From the NCBI RefSeq assembly GCF_014202645.1, contig NZ_JACHHG010000001.1:1-64000 (forward strand): DNA of 64,000 nucleotides, read 5' to 3'. Origin of the DNA: Deinobacterium chartae. GTDB lineage: Bacteria > Deinococcota > Deinococci > Deinococcales > Deinococcaceae. The notes beneath the pieces were generated by a model. The model had not been told where the DNA came from. It searched no databases and worked only from the letters and a program-made list of their open reading frames with translations. A program made the position numbers and the translations under genes. Of the stretch, positions 36,900 through 45,619 are shown piece by piece (position 1 is the stretch's first letter; every line of letters starts with the position of its first letter).

Positions 36900-37003
36900 A
36901 TGCACTACCGCGACCCCACCTTTGGGGACCTGCCCGCCTTGATGCCCGGGAGGGCTTCGAGTTGCGCTCGTGCGAGGAGATGCAGCGGTTTCTCGAGGAG
37001 TAA
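36900..37003 (+). pseudogene. remnant of a short gene, possibly a GNAT acetyltransferase
   Basis: A good ribosome site (GGAAAGGA) precedes ATG 36900, and the frame starts MHYRDPTFGDLPAL before losing sense. In another frame the nearby sequence ends EGFELRSCEEMQRFLEE and a stop at 37001-37003. This looks like the two ends of one gene joined by a large internal deletion with a frameshift. The N-terminal motif resembles GNAT acetyltransferases that begin with Arg-x-x-x-x-D. The family call is weak. Confidence 0.4.
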
Positions 37004-37111
37004 CCCGCGGTATCGGTGCCTCGCTGCCCAGCGGCCGTATGCGGGGCGCTTGCTGCTTTTGGGGAGGGGAACGCCTTTGCCGCCTTGAGGGGCGCAAGCG
37101 GCCGGATTCGG

Positions 37112-37825
37112 TTACTGCCCCGGCGGCAATTTGACGGTGAACTCCATGGTGATGCCGTAGTAGGACTTTTCGAAGTCCGTCGTGGCCGACGGTCCGTACT
37201 GTCCGCCGTGCCCGGGACTGACCAGCAGCGGCACAGGAGCCGCTCCGTCGCGCAGCAGCCGTGCGGTCATGGTGTAGCGACCGACCGGGACATCGTTGAC
37301 CCGGCCCTGAGGCACGCGTTTGGTGATCGCCTTGCCGGCGCTGCCATCTACCAGGGGGCCGCTGGGGGTGAGGGTGACTTCCAGCTTGTTCAGATCAACG
37401 CCCTCTTCGGTGTAAACGTATACCGGGCTTCCGATGTAGCTGTCGCCGCGGCGGCCGCTCAGCCGCCAGACAAAGTTGCGGACGGCCCCCTTGGAGGCGG
37501 AGAACGCGCTTTCGTCATCGGCGTACAGGCGGAACTCGTAGTAAACGCCGTGATACTCGCGTTTGACATAAGCACCCGGGACCCAGGTGCCGAGCTCCTG
37601 GCGGGGCAGCGGGATGGTATAGCGGCCCTTGGCGTCGGTCTTGCCCAGGGCGTTCATGTTGTAGTACAGCGTGTTGTCCGCGAAAACCTCGACGCCCGCG
37701 ACCGGCTGACCGGCCGAGTTCTTGACGGTGCCGGTCATGGTATAGGGCTTGGTCTGCGAAACTCCGCTGGAGGTGGCGGCCAGGATAATGAGCAAGGAAG
37801 CGGCAACAGTTTTGGTGATGTTCAT
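37112..37825 (-). CDS. secreted protein with carboxypeptidase-regulatory-like (Ig-like) domain
   Basis: 237 aa. The N-terminus MNITKTVAASLLIILAATSSGVSQ is a signal peptide. It is followed by the domain start YTMTGTVKNSAGQPVAGVEVFADN, typical of the carboxypeptidase regulatory-like or transthyretin-like beta-sandwich, then GKTDAKGRYTIPLPRQELG. The remaining 130 residues are beta-rich without a known motif. ATG 37825 follows GGAG-type upstream sequence; an in-frame extension lacks signal-peptide character. It is probably a surface or periplasmic beta-sandwich protein involved in binding. It stands alone between ychF and the DUF421 gene. Confidence 0.8.
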   Translation of the reverse strand: MNITKTVAASLLIILAATSSGVSQTKPYTMTGTVKNSAGQPVAGVEVFADNTLYYNMNALGKTDAKGRYTIPLPRQELGTWVPGAYVKREYHGVYYEFRLYADDESAFSASKGAVRNFVWRLSGRRGDSYIGSPVYVYTEEGVDLNKLEVTLTPSGPLVDGSAGKAITKRVPQGRVNDVPVGRYTMTARLLRDGAAPVPLLVSPGHGGQYGPSATTDFEKSYYGITMEFTVKLPPGQ

Positions 37826-37949
37826 ACGTTCTCCGTCTCTACCCGCGATGTTGGGCAGGTACACGGTAGGAAAAACAGCATGATGTGATCATGATCACAG
37901 GGAAGGGCAGGGGGCTCTATGGGTGTGAGAACACGACCGGGAACGCCCC

Positions 37950-38444
37950 TCACGCGCGGTCCCGGCGCGTGATCACCGAGATGCGCCCGTCGCCTTCCAT
38001 GCAGGCCAGCCTGACTGCCTCGAGGGACTCGATGCCCTGCTGGCGCAACTGGCTCATCAGTTCGTCCTCGGTGATCAGTTCGCGGCGCATGTTGCGGAGC
38101 AGCATGCGCCCGTCGCGCACCAGCGGAAGCGGCGGGGGACGCACCCAGCGCTGAAAGCGCGGAAAGTGGTAACCGAGCCAGTCGAGCAGGTAGCTCCAGA
38201 ACAAGATGACCGCCACCAGAACCACCGAATCGGTCACCGACTTCGCCCCGCCGGCCATGCCGTTTTGGGCCGCGTCGGCGATCAGGACCACCACCAGCAA
38301 ATCGGTGACCGACAAGTCGGTGGACTCGCGTTTGAGGACCATCCGCAGCAGCACGAACAGGGCCAGATACGTGACCGAGCCGCGCACGATGATCTCGAGC
38401 AGCGGTGTACTCGGCAGCAGCACTTTGGCCCAGTCAACGTCCAT
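37950..38444 (-). CDS. DUF421 (YetF-like) membrane protein
   Basis: 164 aa. The N-terminus has helices (LEIIVRGSVTYLALFVLLRMVL, LLVVVLIADAAQNGM, VVLVAVILFWSYLLDWLGY), followed by the small cytoplasmic domain PPPLPLVRDGRMLLRNMRRELITEDELMSQLRQQGI, the DUF421 signature, and ending with RISVITR. The length is near the short end of the family (160-230). Function is unknown; some members respond to membrane or sporulation stress. ATG 38444 is the only start before the first helix. It stands alone on the minus strand. Confidence 0.88.
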   Translation of the reverse strand: MDVDWAKVLLPSTPLLEIIVRGSVTYLALFVLLRMVLKRESTDLSVTDLLVVVLIADAAQNGMAGGAKSVTDSVVLVAVILFWSYLLDWLGYHFPRFQRWVRPPPLPLVRDGRMLLRNMRRELITEDELMSQLRQQGIESLEAVRLACMEGDGRISVITRRDRA

Positions 38445-38534
38445 GCCCCTCCTGGCCCTGGGGGCCTCGAGGGGTACTGTAAATCGGCCCCCTGGGCCTT
38501 TCCAGGCGAGGGGGCCTCAGATGGCCTTAAGCGA

Positions 38535-39991
38535 TCAGGGCTGACGTTCGCGCAAAACCGCAGTCGCGAGTGCCGCCTCGTCCCAGGGCAGGGTCTCGTG
38601 GGCGCGCTCGAGGGTTTCCTCGGGGCCTTTGCCGGCCAGCAGCACGGTGTCGCCGGGGCGAGCCTCCTCCAGGATCGCGCGGCGGATGGCGCGTTCGCGG
38701 TCGGCCTCGAGGACGAAGTTGTCGCGCCCGGCCTCGCGCGCGCCGCGTGCCATCTCACCCAGGATCTGCTCGATGGGCGTGTCGCGGCAGTCTTCCTCGG
38801 TGAAGATGGCGAGGTCGGCGAGCCGGGTTGCGGTTTCACCCAGCGGCGCGCGTTTGCCCGGGTCGCGGTTGCCGCCCGCCGAGCCGATCACCACGATCAA
38901 TCGTCCGGGCGTGGTGGGCCGCAGGGCGAGCAGGGCCTTCTCGAGGGCGGGCGGGGTGTGCGCGAAGTCCACGATGACGCGCGTGTCGTTCGCAGGTCCG
39001 GGAATCAGCTGCATGCGTCCGGGCACGCCCGGGAAGCTGGACAGGCCGCTGAGCAGCTGATCCGCTGAGGCGCCCAGGTGCCAGGCGGCGGCCATCGCGG
39101 CCAGGGCGTTTTGGACGTTGAAGCGCCCGGTCATCGGCAGGTGCGCCTCGAGGACGCCTGCGGGCGAGTCCACCCGGAAGCGCAGTCCGTCTGGGCCTTC
39201 GTGCACCGCGCTGGCCCGCCAGTCGGCCGGGGCCTGCTCGGCGTAGGTGGTGTGCGGCCGGTGTTTCAGGCGCGCGGTCCACGGGTCATCGGCGTTCAGG
39301 ACCGCGAAGGGCGCGCGTTCGACCAGGCGGGCCTTGGCCGCAAAGTACCCCTCGAGGTCGCCGTGAAAGTCGAGGTGCTCGCGCGAGAGGTGCGTCCATA
39401 CCGCCACGTCCCAGTCCACCGCGCGTACCCGCTCGAGGGCCAGCGCGTGGCTGCTGGCTTCCAGCACCGCCGAGCGCCCGCCCGCCTCGAGGATGTCGCG
39501 CAGAACACGCTGTACCTGCGGGGCCTCGGGCGTGGTGAAGTGCGCGGGAAAGTGCTGCAATGCTCCGCCGGGCAGGCGGTATCCGGCGGTCGAGAGCAGG
39601 CCGGGTGCGAGTCCGGCCGTCCGCAGCAGGTGATGCGTGAGCCACGAGGTGGTGGTCTTGCCGTCGGTGCCGGTAACGCCCACCACCCGCAGCGCACGGC
39701 TGGGGTGCCCCTCGAGGGCCGCGGCGAGGTCGGCCAGCGCGGCACGCGGGTCCGGGACGCGCAGGTACGGCAGGGGAGAGTGCGCGCTGCCTTCCCCGAC
39801 CGCCAGCACCGCGCCGCGCGCGCGCGCCTGGTCGAGGAAGGCGTGGCCGTCGAAGCGCGCGCCCCGGATCGCCACGAAAGCGAAGCCCGGCTCGGCCCAG
39901 GCGGCGTTGTGCGTGACGCCGCGCACCTCGAGGTCGCCCGGGAGGTCGGCGGGAGGCGCGTAGCCCGCCGCGTGCAGCAGATCCGAGAGCT

Positions 39992-39995
<4 letters not shown>
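38535..39995 (-). CDS. murE: UDP-N-acetylmuramoyl-L-alanyl-D-glutamate ligase, MurE type
   Basis: 486 aa. N-terminal Mur domain (VRGVTHNAAWAEPGFAFVAI), central ATPase with the P-loop VVGVTGTDGKTTTSWL, then LEASSHALALERV and the conserved HLSREHLDFHGDLEGYFAAK, and the C-terminal domain starting GVPGRMQLI. It adds the third residue of the peptidoglycan stem peptide. The DAP-specificity motif DNPR is absent, and TEEDCRDTPIE occupies its place, so the amino acid added is probably not DAP. Deinococci use L-ornithine, which would fit. The start ATGA overlaps the upstream deoxynucleoside kinase stop. Confidence 0.92.
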
Positions 39996-40605
<610 letters not shown>

Positions 40606-40615
<10 letters not shown>

Positions 40616-41214
40616 GCGGTCCTCCCCAGGGCCCCGTCGATCTCGGCCAGCAGGCGCGTGCGGTCACCCGCGTCGTTCACGAAGTCGTAGCCGTGCGCGT
40701 CGATGGCCAGCAGGCGGCCCGAGTACGTGCGGAAGTACTCGTCGTAGCGCCGGGTCAGCTCGGCCAGGTACTCGGCGGGCATGTCGCGCTCGAACGCGCG
40801 TCCGCGCCGGGCGATGCGCTCGAGCAGCAAGTCGGTCTCGGCGCGCAGGTAGATTACCAGGTCCGGTTCGCCCACCCGGGGCTTGAGGTGCGAGTACAGG
40901 TCGCTGTACAGGTCGAACTCGCTGTCGCGCAGGTTCATGGCCGCAAAGATAAAGTCCTTGTCGAACAGGTAGTCCGCGACCACCGAGCGGTGGAACAACT
41001 CCCCCTGCAGCAGCGACTGCAGTTGCTTGAAGCGGGACAGCAGGAAAAACACCTGCACCTGAAAGCCGTAGCGCTCCGGGTCCTGGTAGAAGCCGGGCAG
41101 GAACGGATTCTCCTCGACCACCTCGAGGTTGAGGCTGGCCCCCTCGCGCTCGGCGAGCAGGCGTGCCAGGCTGGTTTTGCCCACTCCGATGGGCCCTTCA
41201 ACGACGATGTACAC
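40606..41214 (-). CDS. deoxynucleoside kinase (dGK/dAK type), upstream copy
   Basis: 202 aa. GTG 41214-41212, with AGGAGG about seven bases upstream, begins YIVVEGPIGVGKTSLARLLAER (P-loop); EVVEENPFLPGFYQD holds the substrate-site glutamate and the LID-type block is IARRGRAFERDMPAEY. It is clearly paralogous to the kinase that overlaps its 3' end. Together they would provide salvage of two different deoxynucleosides or form a heterodimer. A much longer upstream reading is rejected because it has no ribosome site. Supplying dNTPs for DNA repair would fit the biology of deinococci, as inference. Confidence 0.93.
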
Positions 41215-41342
41215 CCTACCTCCTCTTACAGAAGGCCATCTTATCGCACCTGCCCGCAGCGTGAAGGGTAAGTCCGGGCGTGCGAACGCGGCCCCGGATC
41301 CCGTAAAACCTCCGAGAACCAGGCGGCCTGCCTGGGCCAAGG

Positions 41343-41394
41343 GAGCAGGCCCGAGCAGCCCTCCTTGCGGAGTCTGGGCTGCTCGGGCCTGCTC
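41343..41394 (-). terminator. strong hairpin downstream of the protease gene
   Basis: 19-bp perfect stem (41343-41361 with 41376-41394), 14-base loop. There is no T-run on the minus strand. It separates the protease from the kinase-murE operon. Confidence 0.65.
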
Positions 41395-41405
41395 GGGGTC
41401 CCGGT

Positions 41406-42485
41406 TTACCGGGTGCGGCGGGTCAGGTTGACCTTGAGGTTGATTTCTTTCTTGTTGCGCCACACCTTGAGGGTCAGGCTCTGTCCGGGGCGCTTGGCGG
41501 CCACCGCCCGGGTGATGTCGTACTGGTCCTTCACCCGGCGGCCGTCTACCGCGATGATGATGTCGCCCAGCGTGACCAGCTGGCCCTGCACGTCGCGCGT
41601 GGTGCCGCGCAGACCGGCGCGGGCACCGACCGATCCGGCCGGAACTTCCTCGACGATGGCGCCATCGGTGGAATTCAGCCCGGTCAGGTTGCGGGTGTAC
41701 GGGTCAAGCTCGGACAGGTTCTTCATGGTGATGCCCAGCGATCCGCGCTGCGGCACGCCGAACTGCTCGAGGTCCTTGACCGACTGCTGCACCACGCTCG
41801 AGGGGATGGCCAGGCCGATCAGGCCGACCGTGAGTCCCACCGTGGAGAGGTTGGCGTCGGCGACCCCTACTACGGCGCCGCGCGAGTCGAGCACCGGGCC
41901 GCCCGAGTTGCACGCCTGGATGGTGGCGGTGGTGAACAGCATCTGCGGGATCTCGAGGCCGATGTCCTCGGCGGGAGGATCGGTGCGCGCCACCGTGGAG
42001 AGCACGCCGGTCGAGACGTGGTTCTGGAAGCCAAAGGGGCTGCCCAGCACGATCAGTTTCTGCCCGGACAGCAGCCGCTCGCTGTTGCCGAACTTCAGGG
42101 TCGCCGGGGCGTTCACGCCGCTGACTTGCAGCACGGCCAGGTCCAGCCCGGGGTCAATGCCGTAGATCTTGGCGGGCACCGTGCGTCCGTCGAACAGCTG
42201 CACCCGGATGTTCTCGGCATCCTGCACCACGTGGTAATTGGTGATCAGCAAGTTGGGCTTGTAAAAAAAGCCCGAACCGCAGTCCTCGGCGGGGGCTCCC
42301 TGCTGGCGCAGGGCCGCAGGGAGCCGTACGGTCACCTTGACCAGCCCCTTGAGGGCGCGGCTGCTGACCTCGACCGTATTGATCTCATCGGCGGTGGCGA
42401 GCGGCGTGGCGGCCGTGACCTTTCCGACCATGTAGCCGCCCAGCGACAGTCCCACCACTCCCAGTAAAGCTAGAATTCGGCGCAT
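41406..42485 (-). CDS. trypsin-like serine protease with PDZ domain (HtrA/DegP type)
   Basis: 359 aa. N-terminal signal or anchor helix (MRRILALLGVVGLSLGGYMVGK), then the protease domain with catalytic His in ITNYHVVQDAE, Asp in GIDPGLDLAVLQV and Ser in IQACNSGGPVLD, where the usual GNSGGP is CNSGGP. A PDZ domain follows (GSLGITMKNLSE, LGDIIIAVDGRRVKDQYD). It should work in the periplasm on misfolded envelope proteins. ATG 42485 is chosen because the signal helix begins there. It has its own downstream hairpin and stands between murE-linked genes and the FmdB-like gene. Confidence 0.94.
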   Translation of the reverse strand: MRRILALLGVVGLSLGGYMVGKVTAATPLATADEINTVEVSSRALKGLVKVTVRLPAALRQQGAPAEDCGSGFFYKPNLLITNYHVVQDAENIRVQLFDGRTVPAKIYGIDPGLDLAVLQVSGVNAPATLKFGNSERLLSGQKLIVLGSPFGFQNHVSTGVLSTVARTDPPAEDIGLEIPQMLFTTATIQACNSGGPVLDSRGAVVGVADANLSTVGLTVGLIGLAIPSSVVQQSVKDLEQFGVPQRGSLGITMKNLSELDPYTRNLTGLNSTDGAIVEEVPAGSVGARAGLRGTTRDVQGQLVTLGDIIIAVDGRRVKDQYDITRAVAAKRPGQSLTLKVWRNKKEINLKVNLTRRTR

Positions 42486-42563
42486 CGGACCCTGTTTCCT
42501 CCGTGGGGCAGCTCGCGCCACCATCTCGGGCGTCCGGCGTACGGCTCGCCGGGCCGCGTGACT

Positions 42564-42770
42564 TCAGTCGGCAGAGCTGCTCTCGGACCGGGCCGGACGC
42601 GAGTCGTTGACGTAAAACCCCGAACCCTTGAAGGCGATACCGGGACGGCTCACCAGGCGCTTGATCGGGTCACCCGTCTCGGGGTGCACGGTCAGGGGAG
42701 CTTCGGTGATGCGCTGTTGGACCTCAAAGATCTCCTCGGTCTTCAGGTTCTTGTAGGTATAGGTCGGCAA
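42564..42770 (-). CDS. FmdB-family small protein lacking the zinc cysteines
   Basis: 68 aa. MPTYTYKNLKTEEIFEVQQRITEAPLTVHPETGDPIKRLV and the ending AFKGSGFYVND match the FmdB/zinc-ribbon pattern, but none of the four cysteines of the usual CxxC pairs is present. Known FmdB proteins are called putative regulators, and their function is not settled. TTG 42770 is the start; AGGAGG seven to eight bases upstream makes it convincing. It is followed by an HtrA-type protease gene on the same strand, with 78 bp between. Confidence 0.8.
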   Translation of the reverse strand: MPTYTYKNLKTEEIFEVQQRITEAPLTVHPETGDPIKRLVSRPGIAFKGSGFYVNDSRPARSESSSAD

Positions 42771-42946
42771 CTTCGTGTTCCTCCTGCGGATGTTGTGCGT
42801 TCCGGGCCGCTGCGGGCCAGATGCACAAAACGTATGGTAGCAAACCGTGTTGTAAAAGTGGCCGTGTCACTCACATTTTCCAGACGGTGGTCCGAAACCG
42901 CTGCCGGTCCGGACCACCCCAATCTACCAAACGGGCGTCCGTGAGT

Positions 42947-42959
42947 TAGAGTAGGCGCA
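42947..42959 (+). promoter_or_regulatory. -10 box for leaderless enoyl-CoA hydratase mRNA
   Basis: TAGAGT at 42947-42952 lies six bases before the ATG at 42959. That is the spacing expected when transcription starts at the A of the ATG. No ribosome site is present. Confidence 0.6.
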
Positions 42960-43732
42960 TGGAGCATCTCATCCTCGAGCGGCGCGGCGGCGTCGCCCTT
43001 GTCACCCTCAACCGCCCCGAACAGCGCAACGCCCTGAGCGCCGCCCTGATCACCGAACTGCTCGCCGCCTTCGATGACCTCGAGGCGGACCCTGCGGTGC
43101 GCGCCGTGGTGCTCACCGGAGCGGGCGGGGTGTTCTCGAGCGGCGCGGACCTGCGCGCCCTGCAGGCCATGGGAAGTGCCAGCAGCGAGGAAAAGAAGCG
43201 CGACTCGGCGCTGCTGGCCCGCCTGCTGCAGCGCATCTACACCTCGCCCAAGCCGGTGGTCGCGGCCCTCGAGGGAGCTGCGGTGGCGGGCGGAGCCGGG
43301 CTGGCCTCGGTGTGCGACGTGGTGGTGGCCGGCGAGAGCACGCGCATCGGCTACACCGAGGTGCGGTTGGGCTTCGTGGCTGCCATCGTCTCGGTGTTTT
43401 TGCTGCGCATGGTAGGCGAGAAGGCCGCGCGCGAACTGCTGCTGACCGGCAAGCTGTTTCCGGCGTCGCGCGCGCTCGAGATGGGCCTGATCAGCCGGGT
43501 GGTTCCGGACGGCACGGCCCTGGAGTGCGCGCTCGAGGTGGCGGGCGAGATCGTGCACAACTCGCCCACCGGCCTTGCCACCACCAAGGAACTGCTCGCG
43601 CACCTGCCGGGCATGGGCCTCGAGGAGGGCTTGCGTTACGCGGTGAGTGCCAACGCCTGGACCCGTACCACCGACGATCTCCAAGAGGGCGTGGCGGCCT
43701 TTTTCGAAAAGCGTTCGCCGCGCTGGGGCTGA
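42959..43732 (+). CDS. enoyl-CoA hydratase/isomerase family protein
   Basis: 257 aa. The crotonase signature is visible in VTLNRPEQRNALSAALITEL, in GAGGVFSSGADLRAL (oxyanion hole), and in KPVVAALEGAAVAGGAGLASVCDVVVA with the second oxyanion glycine. YTEVRLGFVAAIVSVFLLR follows, where the usual catalytic acid of the family is a glutamate in this block. It would hydrate or isomerise acyl-CoA in fatty acid or branched-chain breakdown. ATG 42959 follows a -10 box directly, so the mRNA is probably leaderless. The exact acyl substrate is not readable. Confidence 0.92.
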   Translation: MEHLILERRGGVALVTLNRPEQRNALSAALITELLAAFDDLEADPAVRAVVLTGAGGVFSSGADLRALQAMGSASSEEKKRDSALLARLLQRIYTSPKPVVAALEGAAVAGGAGLASVCDVVVAGESTRIGYTEVRLGFVAAIVSVFLLRMVGEKAARELLLTGKLFPASRALEMGLISRVVPDGTALECALEVAGEIVHNSPTGLATTKELLAHLPGMGLEEGLRYAVSANAWTRTTDDLQEGVAAFFEKRSPRWG

Positions 43733-43850
43733 TTGTTCCCTTCGGGCAGCCTTCAGGAGAAACCAAGGCCACGCTGCGTTCATGCTCACAGGGCGCGGCT
43801 ACACTGAGAGCACCCTGGATAAGCCGCGTCTGTTCGAGACGGAGGACATG

Positions 43851-44957
43851 ATGACCGTGAAGGCACAGCGCAGTGCGCGTCATTTTGCAAGCCGATGTCC
43901 GCAGGTGCAGGGCAAGCACCCCGCCCTGCACCTGCACGATGACCCGGCCGAGATCCTCGAGGCCACGCCCGAACTGCTGCGGGAATACGCGGTGACCCCG
44001 GTGGACCGCGTGTTTTTGCGCAACAGTCATGACTACCCGGCAGGCTGCGCCACCCTGGACGCTCCGGGGCTGCGCGGCAAGCTCGAGCTGGACCTGGGAG
44101 CGGGGCCGTGGGCCCTCGATCTGACCGGCTTGGCCACGCTCCCACGCGTGCAACTCGAGGTGGCGATGCAATGCGCCGGGAACGGTCGCCGCTTCTTCTC
44201 ACGGCAAGACCAAGTGCAGGGTTCGCGCTGGGACCGGGGCGGGGTGGCCAACGTGCGCTTCGGCGGCGTGCCGCTGCGCGCGCTGCTGGAGGGCCGCGCG
44301 CGCGACCCGCAGGCCCGCTTTCTGACCGCCACCGGCCGCGACGGTGACGCGCAGGCCTACGAAAAGAGCGTGCCGCTCGAAGACGCGCTGCAACGCGGCC
44401 TGCTGGCTTTCGAGATGAACGGTGTGCCGCTGCCCGCCGCGCACGGCGGTCCCCTGCGGCTGGTGATGCCCGGGTTTTTTGGCACGGTGAACGTGAAGTG
44501 GTTGCGTCGCCTGACGCTCACCCGTCAGGAAACCGGCAGCGAGGCCCAGCAGCGGCGCTACCGCATGCCCGACGGTCGGGGCGGGCTGCGGCCCTGCTGG
44601 AAGCAGCCGATCAAGAGCGTGATCTTCGCACCCCTCGAGGGCGAGGCCCTGAGGGCCGGTCCGGTTACGGTGTCCGGCGCGGCCTGGAACGACGGAGACG
44701 CCGAGATCACGCGGGTAGACCTCTCCTTTGACCGGGGAGCGCACTGGCAGCCTGCGCAGCTAGAACCGCTGCGGGGGCGTTACGCCTGGCGGCGCTGGAC
44801 CTGTACCGTGGCGCTGGAGGCGGGCCGCTACGAGGTGTGGTCGCGGGCGAGCGACGCGCTGGGCCGTACCCAGCCACTTGACCCGGACCACAACTGGAAC
44901 CGCGACGGCTACGAGTTCTGCGCGGTGGACCGCCTGCCGTTCAGGGTCGTGAACTAG
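43851..44957 (+). CDS. sulfite-oxidase-type molybdopterin-binding oxidoreductase
   Basis: 368 aa. The molybdenum-coordinating cysteine is in VEVAMQCAGNGRRFF-like AMQCAGNGRRFF (near residue 111). The Moco-binding domain starts at VTPVDRVFLRNSHDYP and continues GVANVRFGGVPLRALL, VPLEDALQ and GPLRLVMPGFFGTVNVKWLRRL, and the C-terminal dimerisation domain has ITRVDLSFDRGAHWQPA. It resembles sulfite oxidases and plant-type SO without a heme domain. No signal peptide is present, unlike periplasmic SorA or MsrP, so it is probably cytoplasmic. Two ATGs (43848 and 43851) are possible; the second has the better ribosome-site spacing. Confidence 0.93.
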   Translation: MTVKAQRSARHFASRCPQVQGKHPALHLHDDPAEILEATPELLREYAVTPVDRVFLRNSHDYPAGCATLDAPGLRGKLELDLGAGPWALDLTGLATLPRVQLEVAMQCAGNGRRFFSRQDQVQGSRWDRGGVANVRFGGVPLRALLEGRARDPQARFLTATGRDGDAQAYEKSVPLEDALQRGLLAFEMNGVPLPAAHGGPLRLVMPGFFGTVNVKWLRRLTLTRQETGSEAQQRRYRMPDGRGGLRPCWKQPIKSVIFAPLEGEALRAGPVTVSGAAWNDGDAEITRVDLSFDRGAHWQPAQLEPLRGRYAWRRWTCTVALEAGRYEVWSRASDALGRTQPLDPDHNWNRDGYEFCAVDRLPFRVVN

Positions 44958-45010
44958 CAACCGTCAGGCCACGGAGGGTTTGCCCGGGGCCTGACGGTTG
45001 CGTGGCTTTT
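44957..45010. terminator. terminator between convergent genes
   Basis: 14-bp perfect stem (44957-44970 with 44988-45001), followed on the plus strand by CTTTT (45006-45010). It overlaps the stop of the oxidase gene and lies just beyond the stop of the minus-strand lipoprotein gene, so it may serve both. Confidence 0.8.
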
Positions 45011-45479
45011 ACTGCGCCAGACCGGCCAGCACCAGCTCCGAAGCGGTTCCCTGCTGACGGTCGTAGTACTGCGCGTACACCTGCTCGCCCTCGGCGGGCT
45101 GCAGGGCGTCCATCCGGAAGTACACCCGGCACGAGGTGCTCTCGCCGGGAGCGAGCTGCCGCTCGGCGCAGTTCGAGGTGTAGGTGCTGCCGCCCGCTTC
45201 GAGCGTGGCGACCGCCTGGCCGCTCACCTGGCTGTGGCGGGCCAGGACGTTGAAGGTGTCGGTGGCGACCCGCAGGCTCAGGGCCGAGCGGTTGGTGACC
45301 TGCAAGTCGAGGCCCAGCCCGACCAGACAGGCTTTCTGGTCGCAGGGGGCCGCCCCACGGGTGGTCACGATGTGCGGGGTGTAGGTGGCCGTCAACTTGG
45401 CGGCCGAGCCGAAAGAGCCGCCTGCGCAGGCCGAGAGCGAGGCGGCCAGCAACGAAAGCAGCACGATGGTTTTGCGCAT
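45009..45479 (-). CDS. lipoprotein of unknown function
   Basis: 156 aa. The N-terminus MRKTIVLLSLLAASLSACAGG contains a lipobox (LSAC), so the cysteine is lipidated. The mature part has two further cysteine pairs (CDQKACLVG and NCAE with SCRVYFR) that could make disulfides, and beta strands typical of an Ig-like or DUF4352-like domain (VGLGLDLQVTNRSALSLRVATDTFNV, ESTSCRVYFRMD). The DUF4352-like fold is inferred from the pattern of extracellular antigen-like lipoproteins. ATG 45479 has AGGAGGG six bases upstream. Confidence 0.82.
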   Translation of the reverse strand: MRKTIVLLSLLAASLSACAGGSFGSAAKLTATYTPHIVTTRGAAPCDQKACLVGLGLDLQVTNRSALSLRVATDTFNVLARHSQVSGQAVATLEAGGSTYTSNCAERQLAPGESTSCRVYFRMDALQPAEGEQVYAQYYDRQQGTASELVLAGLAQ

Positions 45480-45575
45480 GAAAAGCCCTCCTGGTGGTGC
45501 TTTGGCCTGAGCATACCCGCCGTGGATGAGTGCCATGAGTGAATGGGGCAGCAGCGTCTTTCGGGCGCAGGCATC

Positions 45576-45603
45576 AAAAATGCCCCTCCGGGGTCGGAGG
45601 GGC
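45576..45603 (-). terminator. terminator of the baeRF gene
   Basis: 9-bp stem (GCCCCTCCG 45582-45590 with 45595-45603), four-base loop, and TTTTT on the minus strand (45580-45576). Confidence 0.85.
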
Positions 45604-45619
45604 GTCCGGCCACGGGGGG

